This document shows, one piece after another, positions 1 to 5,731 of a stretch of DNA of 5,731 nucleotides. The notes below the pieces were generated by a model. That model had not been told where the DNA came from and did no database searches. It worked only from the letters and a program-made list of their open reading frames with translations. Source of the stretch: an uncultured Desulfovibrionaceae bacterium (GTDB lineage Bacteria; Desulfobacterota; Desulfovibrionia; Desulfovibrionales; Desulfovibrionaceae); contig CASQEL010000150.1 in NCBI GenBank assembly GCA_949427775.1, forward strand, positions 1-5,731, in the 5' to 3' direction. A program made the translations under genes and the position numbers. How positions within the stretch are numbered: the stretch's first letter is position 1; each line of letters opens with the position of its first letter.

Positions 1-568
1 GTTTGGGCAGGATGGCGCTCATCCAGGAAATGATTGAGCGGGCGAAGAACTGATCATAGCGCACTTCGAAACTGTAGCGGCCGGTGATGCGGAACTCCCT
101 GACCTGGAGAAACGGTTCGGCGTAGGGGCTGGCCGCGGCCGGATCGATGACCGCCTTCCAGGTAAACTCCACATCCTCGGCGGTCAGCTCCACCCCGTCT
201 TCCCAGAGGATGCCCTTGCGCAGGGTGAAGCGCAGAATGCGGCCTTCGTCCGCCACCTCGAACGATTCCGCCGCATAGGGCTCGATATTCAAATCCTTGT
301 CGTAGCGCAGCAAAGAAATGAAAAGCAGTCCTTCAATCTCGCCGGCAGCTGTGTCTGTGGAAATATAGGGGGTAAGATTGGAGGGTTCGCCGATGGAACC
401 AAAGATGATTCTGTCCCCGCAGGCCGGTGCGCCGTCCTCGACCGCCGCGGATTTCGGGGATGCGGAAACGGGGCGGGAATCGTCGCCGGAGCATCCCGCA
501 AGGCAAAGCAGCAGAAGCGGCAGACAGCACTGAAAAAATCGGGGACGAAATAAGCGGCGTATCTTCAT
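1..568 (-). CDS. ABC transporter substrate-binding lipoprotein, family 5 (peptide/oligopeptide type), 5' part only
   Basis: The gene reads on the minus strand from ATG at 568-566 and stays open for 189 codons to the window edge, so the C-terminal half or more is missing. The start is preceded by a purine-rich AAGGA ribosome site about 4 bases upstream. Residues 1-26 form a lipoprotein signal: a basic start (MKIRRLFRPR), a hydrophobic core (residues 15-24) and the lipobox LAGC with Cys26 as the predicted lipidated residue. A low-complexity Ser/Pro/Ala linker follows. From about residue 53 the mature domain begins (RIIFGSIGEPSNLTPYIS). Residues 98-143 carry the family 5 solute-binding signature, including FTLRKGILWEDG and LTAEDVEFTWKAVIDP. 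The family (DppA/OppA/AppA-like) captures peptides or other small solutes in the periplasm and passes them to an ABC permease. The substrate cannot be read from this fragment, and any permease genes would lie to the left, outside the window. Family assignment is firm; specificity is unknown. Confidence 0.93.
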   Translation of the reverse strand, partial: MKIRRLFRPRFFQCCLPLLLLCLAGCSGDDSRPVSASPKSAAVEDGAPACGDRIIFGSIGEPSNLTPYISTDTAAGEIEGLLFISLLRYDKDLNIEPYAAESFEVADEGRILRFTLRKGILWEDGVELTAEDVEFTWKAVIDPAAASPYAEPFLQVREFRITGRYSFEVRYDQFFARSIISWMSAILPK

Positions 569-570
569 AA

Positions 571-577
571 CTTCCTT
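571..577 (-). promoter_or_regulatory. Ribosome binding site of the solute-binding lipoprotein gene
   Basis: On the minus strand the bases read AAGGAAG immediately upstream of the ATG at 568-566. The AAGGA core lies about 4 bases from the start codon, slightly close but usable. It supports this ATG as the start and agrees with the complete lipoprotein signal that follows. Confidence 0.6.
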
Positions 578-770
578 TCAGATTGGGTAAAATACATTTT
601 TTTATTGCGAAGAATGCGGATTATCCACTCTATCTCTTGAAAAAAGCTGCAAGCTGCGGTACTTTTGATACTTCGTTCCTACCGCCTTAACGCTGAGGCC
701 ATCTTCTCCGGAAGGTCCGGCGGAATCCGGCTGTTATTCATTTCACTATGGTGGCCTATGCCACGGAGCG

Positions 771-775
771 AGGAG
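771..775 (+). promoter_or_regulatory. Ribosome binding site of the SWIM/SNF2 gene
   Basis: AGGAG ends 10 bases before the ATG at 786. The spacing is on the long side of normal. No closer in-frame start with a better site is visible, so this motif decides the start at 786. Confidence 0.6.
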
Positions 776-785
776 TTGTGTCCGC

Positions 786-3299
786 ATGACGCGAGCCGAA
801 AAAAACGCAGTGCGCGCCCTAGTCCAGTCTTTTGTGCACGACACCGTTCCGGAATATATCCGGGATAGCGCGCAGTATATCCTGTCCGAGGGTGGCGTGC
901 AAAAAATAAATCTCACCAAGGAAGGTGAGACCTGGGAGGTCCAGGCCACGATTCAGGGCGAGGATTTCCAGGTTTACACTCCGAGCCTGCGGCTCAACGT
1001 GACGGAGCATTCCACCGGGCATCTCTGCAACTGTTCCGAGGCGTTCACGGGCGTGTGCCGACATGTGGCGGCCGCCGCCTTGAAGTTTCAGGGAGATCTG
1101 CGCGAAGATGATGACGTCGTTGAAGAGGCGTTCCATCCGCATGCGGACTGGAAGCAGAGTTTCCGAGCTTTTTTTTCCACTGATGTGGAACCGGAACCGG
1201 GACGGCACTACCTGATCTTCCGTTTTCACCCTGAGCCGGGGCGGTTGCTGGTGGCCTTTTTTCGAGGGCGGCAGAACAAATCCGGCCTGTCCTCCGTGCA
1301 TACGGAGATAACGCTGGAACATCTGTTGCGTAATCCGGAGTGGTGCGAACTGTCGCCGCAGTTGCCTTTGGTGGCCCGTCAAATCGGACAGCACCTGGAT
1401 TACTACGGCCACCGGATCGAGATTCCCGAGGGCCTCGTTTCCTGGTTCTTTTGGGCCGTGCGCAAGGAATACTATCTGCTCTGGCGTGATTCGGACAAAA
1501 ACTGCCGCATTGAAAGCACGCCCTTCGCCCTCAAGCTCAAGCCGCATCTGGCCGACGACGGTTTTTCGTTCGAAGTGCTGCTGCAGCGGGAAGGGAGGCA
1601 ACCCTTGTCCATTATGGACGCGCAGGAGGAAGAGATTACCTTTCATGGGCAAATGCCTCTGTGGGTCTGTTACAATCACCGTTTTTATCCGGTGCAGACA
1701 GGGCTGTACCCGTCGCTGGTGCACGATCTTGTCTATGCCCGGCCTCAGGTGCCCCAGGAGGAGATTTCGGAATTTCTGGATCGGGTCTGGACACGCTTGC
1801 CCTCCACAGAGTTGTTCGAGCCGGAAAAGTTTCTCAAGCTCATGGAGCCGGTGTTTCAGCCGGCCACCTACAATCCCAAACTGTTCCTGGACGAGGAGGG
1901 CAGTCTGCTGACTCTGGAAATCGAGAACATCTATGAAACCATGCACGGGGAGTTTCTCCTCGGCGGTCCCAATCCCGAATTTCAGACCGGCAGCTATACG
2001 TATGGAGGGGTCACGTATCTGGTGCGTCGCCATCAGGAGGAGGAGTCCGGTCTGCTCAATACGCTGGCCGAAATGGGCTTCCAGTCCCGGAGCAACAAGC
2101 TCTGGTTCCTGGAGCCGGAGGAGGCCATCGCTTTTCTACTGGATTCCTATCCCACGCTGCTGGAAAATTACCGCGTGTACGGCGAAAAGGCCCTCTCCCG
2201 CTACAAGGTGCGCACATCCCAATCCGTCATCACCGCTACAGTGGAGAGCAACGAGAAGGACAAGTGGTTCAGCCTGGACATCAATGTGGAGTACGACGGC
2301 CAGTCCGTGCCCCTGGAAAAAATCTGGAAAGCCTGGATCAAGGGCAAGCGCTATGTGCAGCTCAAGGACGGTTCCTATACCAGCCTGCCCGAATCCTGGC
2401 TGGAAAAGCTGGCCCACAAGCTGCATGCCCTGGGGCTGGATCCGGCCAAACCGCCGCAGCAGAAGTTCAAGCAGTTCGAGGCTCCGGTACTGGACAGTCT
2501 GTTGGAAGATCTGCCCGGCGCCAATACGGACTCGTTCTGGAACAACCTGCGTGAAAAAATCCGCACGTTCCGGGAAGTCCGGCCCATCGATCCCCCCAAG
2601 GGATTGCATGCCGATCTGCGCATCTATCAACGACAGGGGATTTCCTACCTCAACTTTTTGTCGGAATACGGCTTCGGCGGCATTCTGGCCGACGAAATGG
2701 GACTGGGCAAAACCGTGCAGACCCTGGCCTTTGTGCAGTATATGGTGGAGCGCAAGTACGAAGGACCCAACCTGATCGTCGTGCCTACTTCCGTGCTGCC
2801 CAACTGGGACCGGGAAGCGCAGAAGTTCGTGCCTGACCTCAAGCGTCTGATTATCTATGGCACGCGCCGCGAGGGCATGTTCAAACAGATCGCAGGGTCG
2901 GACCTGATCATCACCACCTACGCGCTGTTGCGCCGCGACCTGGAAGAGCTGGAGAAGTACGATTTCAATACCGTCATTTTGGACGAAGCGCAGAACATCA
3001 AGAATCCCAATACCATCACGGCGCGTGCGGTGCGCCATATCCGGGCGCGCATGCGCCTGTGTCTGTCCGGCACGCCCATCGAAAACAATCTGTTCGAACT
3101 TTGGTCGCTGTTCGAGTTTCTCATGCCGGGTTTCCTGGGGTCGCAACACGCCTTTCAGCGGGGTATCGTCAAGCCCATCAAAGACGGCGATGCGGAAACC
3201 CTGGATTACCTGCGCACACGGGTGCGTCCCTTCATTCTGCGGCGTACCAAGGCTGAAGTGGCCGCCCAAGGTGGAAAGCGTCACCTGCTGCGCGCTTGA
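786..3299 (+). CDS. SWIM zinc-finger SNF2-family helicase/ATPase, N-terminal part (frameshifted gene)
   Basis: This frame encodes 837 residues, of which about the first 826 are authentic. Residues 81-93 form a complete SWIM zinc finger (CNCSEAFTGVCRH, ligands C81, C83, C91, H93). A long region to about residue 600 has no motif I can name; in related bacterial proteins this position holds the SNF2-associated domain. The first RecA-like lobe follows: LRIYQRQG from residue 611, Walker A DEMGLGKT (K642), motif Ia VVPTSVLPNW (666-674), motif II DEAQ (733-736) and motif III SGTP (761-764), ending with FILRRTK (816-822). These are the hallmarks of Swi2/Snf2 ATPases, which use ATP to translocate on duplex DNA and displace bound proteins. 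After Ala826 the frame runs into unrelated residues (QGGKRHLLRA) and stops, losing the second lobe. Without motifs IV-VI the fragment should not be a working translocase. The family is certain; the cellular role (RNA-polymerase recycling, repair or other) is not known. Confidence 0.93.
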   Translation: MTRAEKNAVRALVQSFVHDTVPEYIRDSAQYILSEGGVQKINLTKEGETWEVQATIQGEDFQVYTPSLRLNVTEHSTGHLCNCSEAFTGVCRHVAAAALKFQGDLREDDDVVEEAFHPHADWKQSFRAFFSTDVEPEPGRHYLIFRFHPEPGRLLVAFFRGRQNKSGLSSVHTEITLEHLLRNPEWCELSPQLPLVARQIGQHLDYYGHRIEIPEGLVSWFFWAVRKEYYLLWRDSDKNCRIESTPFALKLKPHLADDGFSFEVLLQREGRQPLSIMDAQEEEITFHGQMPLWVCYNHRFYPVQTGLYPSLVHDLVYARPQVPQEEISEFLDRVWTRLPSTELFEPEKFLKLMEPVFQPATYNPKLFLDEEGSLLTLEIENIYETMHGEFLLGGPNPEFQTGSYTYGGVTYLVRRHQEEESGLLNTLAEMGFQSRSNKLWFLEPEEAIAFLLDSYPTLLENYRVYGEKALSRYKVRTSQSVITATVESNEKDKWFSLDINVEYDGQSVPLEKIWKAWIKGKRYVQLKDGSYTSLPESWLEKLAHKLHALGLDPAKPPQQKFKQFEAPVLDSLLEDLPGANTDSFWNNLREKIRTFREVRPIDPPKGLHADLRIYQRQGISYLNFLSEYGFGGILADEMGLGKTVQTLAFVQYMVERKYEGPNLIVVPTSVLPNWDREAQKFVPDLKRLIIYGTRREGMFKQIAGSDLIITTYALLRRDLEELEKYDFNTVILDEAQNIKNPNTITARAVRHIRARMRLCLSGTPIENNLFELWSLFEFLMPGFLGSQHAFQRGIVKPIKDGDAETLDYLRTRVRPFILRRTKAEVAAQGGKRHLLRA
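3258..3270 (+). other. Frameshift junction in the SNF2 gene (probable 11-base deletion)
   Basis: Upstream codons are GTG GCC in the original frame; downstream codons are CCG CCC AAG in the +1 frame. SNF2 proteins have a conserved RRxKxEVxxxLPxK linker here. This sequence has RRTKAEVA followed directly by PPK, so three residues (x-x-L) plus two bases are missing. That equals 11 bases, which also explains the frame change. If the lost Leu-Pro codons were CTG CCG, the deletion would lie exactly between two GCC repeats. The lost bases are inferred, not seen. Confidence 0.75.
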
Positions 3300-3996
3300 G
3301 GACGCCCAGGCCGAACTCTACGCGGCTCTGGCCCGCAAGTTGCGCGCTCAGGTTTTGGCGGATGTGGATCAGAAAGGTCTGGCCAAGAGTCAGATGTCCA
3401 TTCTCGACGCGCTGCTCAAACTGCGGCAGATTTGTTGCCATCCTCGACTGCTCAAGCTGGACATGCCGGGATTTTCCAACAATCTGCCCTCAGGCAAGTT
3501 CGACGCCTTCAAAGACATGGTCATGGAAATTGTGGAAGGCGGGCACAAGGTGTTGGTCTTCTCGCAGTTCGTGCAGATGCTGCACATCATCCGCCAGTGG
3601 CTCCAGGCCAGCGCCATCCCGTTCTGCTATCTGGACGGGGCCAGCAAAGATCGCTTCGAGCAGGTGGACATGTTCAACAACAGCCCGGACATTCCGATCT
3701 TCCTGATCTCGCTCAAGGCAGGGGGCACCGGCCTCAACCTGACCTCGGCGGATTACGTCATCCACTACGACCCGTGGTGGAACCCGGCTGTGGAAAGCCA
3801 GGCCACGGACCGCACGCACCGTATCGGCCAGACGCGGCAGGTGTTCTCCTACAAACTCATTTGTCAGAATACCGTGGAAGAGAAGATTCTCAAGCTCCAG
3901 GAAGCCAAACGCGGCGTTGCCGAAGCCATCATCCCCGGTCAGGATACCTGGAAGTCTCTGACCCGCGAAGATCTGGAAATGCTCTTCGATGTGTAA
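3262..3996 (+). pseudogene. SNF2-family helicase, C-terminal part (second lobe) in a shifted frame
   Basis: Starting with PPKVES at 3262 the +1 frame continues the helicase for 244 codons to TAA at 3994-3996. It holds the second RecA-like lobe: motif IV VLVFSQF (about 3550-3570), motif V SLKAGGTGLNL (3709-3741), YDPWWNPAVES, and motif VI QATDRTHRIGQ with the two arginines at 3811-3813 and 3820-3822. All these motifs are intact, and no other stop or shift is seen, which suggests a recent break. Joined to the N-terminal part with 11 missing bases restored, the protein would be about 1073 residues. The frame is open back to an ATG at 3025, but that stretch overlaps the real upstream reading frame and does not look like protein. 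An internal in-frame ATG at 3394 exists with no clear ribosome site. Independent production of an active lobe is therefore unlikely. Confidence 0.88.
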
Positions 3997-4510
3997 CCGT
4001 TTGTCCGTCATTGACGCGTATATCAGTCTGGGGTCCAACCAGGGGGATTCTCCGGCGCATCTGCGGGCCGCGTGCGAAGCTGTGGCTCGGTTGCCGGGGG
4101 TGGTTGTGAAAGCGGCTTCACCCGTCTATCGGACGGAACCCCAAGGCTTGCGCGAACAGGCATGGTTCGCCAATCAGGTGCTCTGCTTGCGGTGCGGCGG
4201 AGAGTGGACGGCGCCGGTGTTGCTGAAAGCGCTGCTGGACATTGAAACCGCGATGGGGCGGCGGCGCTCCCCGGAGCCGACCCTTCGCTACGGACCGCGC
4301 GTCATCGATCTGGATTTGCTGCTGTTCGGAACCGTTTGTTCCGATGATCCTCGCTGCCGTCTGCCGCATCCTCGTCTGTTGGAGCGGGCTTTTGTGCTTG
4401 TCCCCTTGCGGGACATTGCCCCAGAGGTTATTCTTTGTAGCGGAGAAACCCCGGATACGGCCCTGCGCCGTCTTGCATATCGCGTCGACGGAGAGCATAT
4501 CTATCAATAA
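3989..4510 (+). CDS. folK: 2-amino-4-hydroxy-6-hydroxymethyldihydropteridine pyrophosphokinase (HPPK)
   Basis: FolK transfers pyrophosphate from ATP to 6-hydroxymethyl-7,8-dihydropterin, the step before dihydropteroate synthase in cytoplasmic folate synthesis. The 173 residues cover the whole family: AYISLGSNQGD (10-20), SPVYRTEP (44-51), QAWFANQV (57-64), the magnesium-binding RYGPRVIDLDLL with D107 and D109, and LPHPRLLERAFVLVPLRDIAP (125-145). The C-terminus is slightly longer than that of short homologues. The ATG at 3989 overlaps the helicase stop by 8 bases (ATGTGTAA) with a weak GGAAA about 9 bases upstream. A TTG at 4001 is an alternative start that loses only four residues, since the domain starts near residue 9. 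The overlap implies translational coupling to the helicase. If the helicase frameshift is real, ribosomes stop at 3299 and may not reach this junction, so folK expression could depend on its own weak site. Confidence 0.95.
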   Translation: MCNRLSVIDAYISLGSNQGDSPAHLRAACEAVARLPGVVVKAASPVYRTEPQGLREQAWFANQVLCLRCGGEWTAPVLLKALLDIETAMGRRRSPEPTLRYGPRVIDLDLLLFGTVCSDDPRCRLPHPRLLERAFVLVPLRDIAPEVILCSGETPDTALRRLAYRVDGEHIYQ

Positions 4511-4625
4511 AACGGCAAACATGGGCCGCATCAACAGCGTGCGGAAATCCGGCGATGAAAATCAGCGACCGAGCGGAAAGAGTCGCGTTTCCGGCGGCAG
4601 GCCGGCGGCACTGTAAGGAGAGCGT
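4511..4625 (+). other. Short intergenic gap between folK and the YHS-like gene
   Basis: This 115-base gap shows no terminator with a T-run and no clear promoter. It carries a near-tandem direct repeat CCGGCGGCA at 4591-4599 and 4602-4610. Nothing else is recognisable, so read-through from folK into the next gene is plausible. Confidence 0.4.
4615..4621 (+). promoter_or_regulatory. Strong ribosome binding site of the YHS-like membrane protein gene
   Basis: AAGGAGA is a near-perfect Shine-Dalgarno sequence, with its AGGAG core 5 bases from the ATG at 4626. It is the best ribosome site in the window and fixes this start. Confidence 0.8.
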
Positions 4626-4928
4626 ATGTGGAAATGGATAATCCTGGCCTTGGCGGCGTATGCCCTGTATCGGCTTTTCAGCAACGACTGGAAGAAAAAA
4701 CAGGAAAAGAGCAACGACAAGACAGAGATGGAGCGCAAAGTAGCCGCCGGAGAAATGGTAAAAGATCCGGAATGCGGCGCATTTGTTGATGCCGCAGGCA
4801 CCATCACTGTCCGTGACGGCGATGTGGTGCACCGGTTCTGCAGCTATGACTGCCGTGATGCTTTTTTGAAGCGCCTGGAAGCCGGGGGGCGCACACTGCC
4901 CGAACGGACCAAAAACGATGCTGCATAG
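4626..4928 (+). CDS. Small membrane-anchored protein with YHS/TRASH-like cysteine cluster, function unknown
   Basis: The 100-residue product starts with one transmembrane segment (about residues 2-18, WKWIILALAAYALYRLF). A strongly basic stretch follows (DWKKKQEK), so the positive-inside rule predicts a cytoplasmic C-terminal domain. Residues 44-82 read MVKDPECGAFV, then a short strand region, then HRFCSYDCRDAFLKRL. The three cysteines C50, C72 and C76 sit in a C-x21-C-x3-C arrangement. This resembles the YHS/TRASH-like domains (MVxDPxCGxxV...FCSxxCxxxF) seen in small proteobacterial proteins and believed to bind metal. Metal binding here is an inference; no specific function is known to me. 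The gene has an excellent ribosome site and an intact frame. It lies between folK and pcm in the same orientation, and its stop overlaps the start of a possible 25-codon ORF. Confidence 0.85.
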   Translation: MWKWIILALAAYALYRLFSNDWKKKQEKSNDKTEMERKVAAGEMVKDPECGAFVDAAGTITVRDGDVVHRFCSYDCRDAFLKRLEAGGRTLPERTKNDAA

Positions 4929-4995
4929 CCTGGAGGCGTTGACTCCGGCGTTGAACTCTTCCACCCTCAGATCCGTGATGCCTATACGCCTATGA
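4918..4995 (+). CDS. Possible 25-codon coupling ORF between the YHS-like gene and pcm
   Basis: An ATG at 4918 overlaps the last codons and TAG stop (4926-4928) of the upstream gene in another frame. It stays open for 25 codons (MLHSLEALTPALNSS...) to TGA at 4993-4995, which overlaps the pcm ATG as ATGA. It has no good ribosome site, and I recognise no domain in the peptide. Its likely role, if translated, is to carry terminating ribosomes from the upstream gene to pcm, which itself lacks a visible Shine-Dalgarno sequence. An open stretch of this length can occur by chance, so this is a candidate only. Confidence 0.3.
   Translation: MLHSLEALTPALNSSTLRSVMPIRL
4935..4958 (+). repeat. Imperfect 12-base tandem repeat upstream of pcm
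   Basis: GGCGTTGACTCC (4935-4946) is followed directly by GGCGTTGAACTC (4947-4958); the first eight bases of each unit are identical. It lies between the YHS-like gene and pcm. It may be chance or a small local duplication; no function is apparent. Confidence 0.4.
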
Positions 4996-5660
4996 TACGC
5001 TCAGCGCAGCCGCCCCGCGCGGTGGACCCCAGACGTCTGCGGGAACGCATGGTACAGGAACAGCTTGTCCGTCGTGGCATAGAGGATCCGGTGGTATTGG
5101 AGGCCATGCGGACCGTCCCCCGGCATCTTTTCGTGCAGGAGGCTCTGCGCGCACAGGCCTACGAGGATACTCCTTTGCCCATCGGTTACGGGCAGACTAT
5201 TTCCCAACCTTACATCGTGGCCCGCATGAGTGAATTGTTGGAAACGCGTCCGGGCATGCGTGTGCTGGAGATCGGCACAGGCTCCGGGTATCAGGCCATG
5301 GTGCTGGCCGCCATGGGCTGCACTGTGTTTACAGTGGAACGAATACGCGAATTGTACACAGTCACCAGCGCGTTGCTCCGTCACCTGAAGCCGCGGGGCA
5401 TCCACACAAAGCGCGACGACGGCACGCTCGGTATGCCGGAGGCCGCGCCGTTCGACAGAATCATCGTTACTGCCGGAGGACCGGAGGTTCCGCTTCCGTT
5501 GGTGAACCAGTTGGAAGATCCCGGCATTCTGGTCATTCCCGTAGGCGGGGTGCGGCGCGCGCAGCGGCTGCTGCGGGTGCGCAAGGAAAGAGGGACAGTG
5601 ACCACAGAGGATATGGGCGGCGTGGTTTTTGTGGATCTTGTGGGCAACCACGGCTGGTAG
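4992..5660 (+). CDS. pcm: Protein-L-isoaspartate O-methyltransferase
   Basis: Pcm uses S-adenosylmethionine to methylate L-isoaspartyl residues in age-damaged proteins and so begins their repair. The 222 residues match the family throughout: RLRERMVQEQLVRRGI (15-30), VPRHLFVQEALRAQAYED (42-59), LPIGYGQTISQPYIVARM (62-79), the AdoMet-binding motif I VLEIGTGSGYQ (91-101), the acidic post-motif VERI (115-118), APFDRIIVTAGG (152-163) and a C-terminal VIPVGG (181-186). The segment usually read as GDGxxGWP is RDDGTLGMP here (141-149), a mild variant. No ribosome site precedes ATG 4992. GTG 5022 (residue 11) and ATG 5049 (residue 20) are alternative starts, but the conserved N-terminal helix begins near residue 13, so 4992 or 5022 is more likely. 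The ATGA overlap with a short upstream ORF suggests coupled translation. The usual partner surE is not in the window. Confidence 0.95.
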   Translation: MIRSAQPPRAVDPRRLRERMVQEQLVRRGIEDPVVLEAMRTVPRHLFVQEALRAQAYEDTPLPIGYGQTISQPYIVARMSELLETRPGMRVLEIGTGSGYQAMVLAAMGCTVFTVERIRELYTVTSALLRHLKPRGIHTKRDDGTLGMPEAAPFDRIIVTAGGPEVPLPLVNQLEDPGILVIPVGGVRRAQRLLRVRKERGTVTTEDMGGVVFVDLVGNHGW

Positions 5661-5669
5661 TGGTGTAAA

Positions 5670-5731
5670 ATGTTCCGTTCGTTTGTGCGGTTAAGCGCCG
5701 AAGCCCGAACCAAAGAGCAACTCCATACGGA
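5670..5731 (+). CDS. Possible start of a further gene running off the right edge
   Basis: An ATG at 5670 opens a frame (MFRSFVRLSAEARTKEQLHT) that stays open for 20 codons to the window end. It begins 10 bases after the pcm stop. No clear ribosome site precedes it (GTGTAAAATG), and 20 codons are too few to recognise a family. The close spacing and same orientation make a downstream operon gene plausible, but the frame may be chance. Confidence 0.25.
   Translation, partial: MFRSFVRLSAEARTKEQLHT

Larger units (their letters stand above)
569..785. other. Divergent intergenic region between the lipoprotein and helicase genes
   Basis: This 217-base region must hold the promoters of two divergent genes. 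Its left part (about 590-645) is clearly AT-richer than the surrounding genes, as expected for promoter DNA. On the plus strand TTGAAA (637-642) lies 17 bases from TACTTT (660-665). The first is a good -35 match but the second is a poor -10. On the minus strand GATAAT (620-625) resembles a -10, but no -35 lies at normal distance; TTGCAG is 21 bases away. The motif TCCGG occurs three times (707-711, 716-720, 726-730), and 708-720 can fold as a 5-bp CCGGA/TCCGG hairpin with a 3-base loop in the likely helicase leader. I see no gene here and no recognisable operator. Confidence 0.5.

Noticed and set aside
819..2033. Long minus-strand open frame (404 codons) opposite the helicase
   Set aside because: It is the antisense shadow of a clearly conserved SNF2 coding region. 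Its product shows no recognisable domain and it has no ribosome site.
3255..3275. Programmed ribosomal frameshift in the SNF2 gene
   Set aside because: No classic slippery heptamer or known +1 recoding stop context is present. Shifting frame would still leave the conserved linker three to four residues short, so a deletion explains the data better.
2136..3284. Long minus-strand open frame (382 codons) opposite the helicase ATPase core
   Set aside because: It lies wholly antisense to motifs I to III of the helicase and has no domain of its own. It is a codon-bias shadow.
3432..4109. Plus-strand 225-codon frame across the helicase end and folK start
   Set aside because: It overlaps two genes with clear family motifs, and its Pro/Arg/Gly-rich product is typical of an out-of-frame reading.
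4521..4616. 31-codon ORF in the folK to YHS-like gap
   Set aside because: It has no ribosome site and a Gly/Arg/Ser-rich product without features, and it is only the tail of a frame antisense or out of phase to folK.
4926..4994. Amber read-through fusing the YHS-like protein to Pcm
   Set aside because: The two genes share a frame with only the TAG at 4926-4928 between them. However, 21 open codons are expected often by chance, and both proteins are complete alone with no sign of suppression.
5001..5651. Minus-strand 216-codon frame opposite pcm
   Set aside because: It is a complete antisense shadow of pcm with no recognisable motif.
5677..5710. Possible terminator hairpin (GTTCG ... CGAAC) after pcm
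   Set aside because: The stem is only 5 bp with a 24-base loop and no T-run follows.

Overview
The window is a compact, protein-coding stretch of a moderately GC-rich Gram-negative chromosome. No RNA gene, CRISPR array, insertion sequence or phage signature is visible. The lipoprotein-type oligopeptide-binding protein, the bacterial SWIM-SNF2 helicase and the folK / small CYS-cluster protein / pcm set look most like a deltaproteobacterium of the Desulfovibrio type (Desulfobacterota). That placement rests on remembered protein resemblance and is an inference. A protein database search would settle it.

Layout. Positions 1-568 (minus strand) hold the first 189 residues of an ABC-transporter family 5 solute-binding lipoprotein that runs off the left edge. 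A 217-base divergent intergenic region (569-785) separates it from a plus-strand run of genes that fills the rest of the window. First is a large SWIM zinc-finger/SNF2-family ATPase, broken by a frameshift near 3262 into an N-terminal part (786-3299) and a C-terminal part (3262-3996). Next is folK (3989-4510), whose start overlaps the helicase stop by 8 bases. A 115-base gap leads to a 100-residue membrane-anchored protein with a YHS/TRASH-like cysteine cluster (4626-4928). A possible 25-codon ORF (4918-4995) bridges to pcm (4992-5660), protein-L-isoaspartate O-methyltransferase. The last 71 bases may contain the start of another gene.

Function. The plus-strand genes are closely spaced and co-directional, so they are probably co-transcribed at least in part. 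Their roles do not form one pathway: nucleic-acid remodelling, folate biosynthesis, an unknown membrane/metal role and protein repair. This reads as a housekeeping cluster and not a dedicated accessory system. I found no convincing new biological system.

The most notable observation is the break in the SNF2 gene. The helicase motifs on both sides are intact, but the conserved RRxKxEV...LPxK linker lacks three residues plus two bases. This fits a clean 11-base deletion better than a one-base sequencing error or programmed frameshifting. The second notable point is the apparent translational-coupling chain into pcm.
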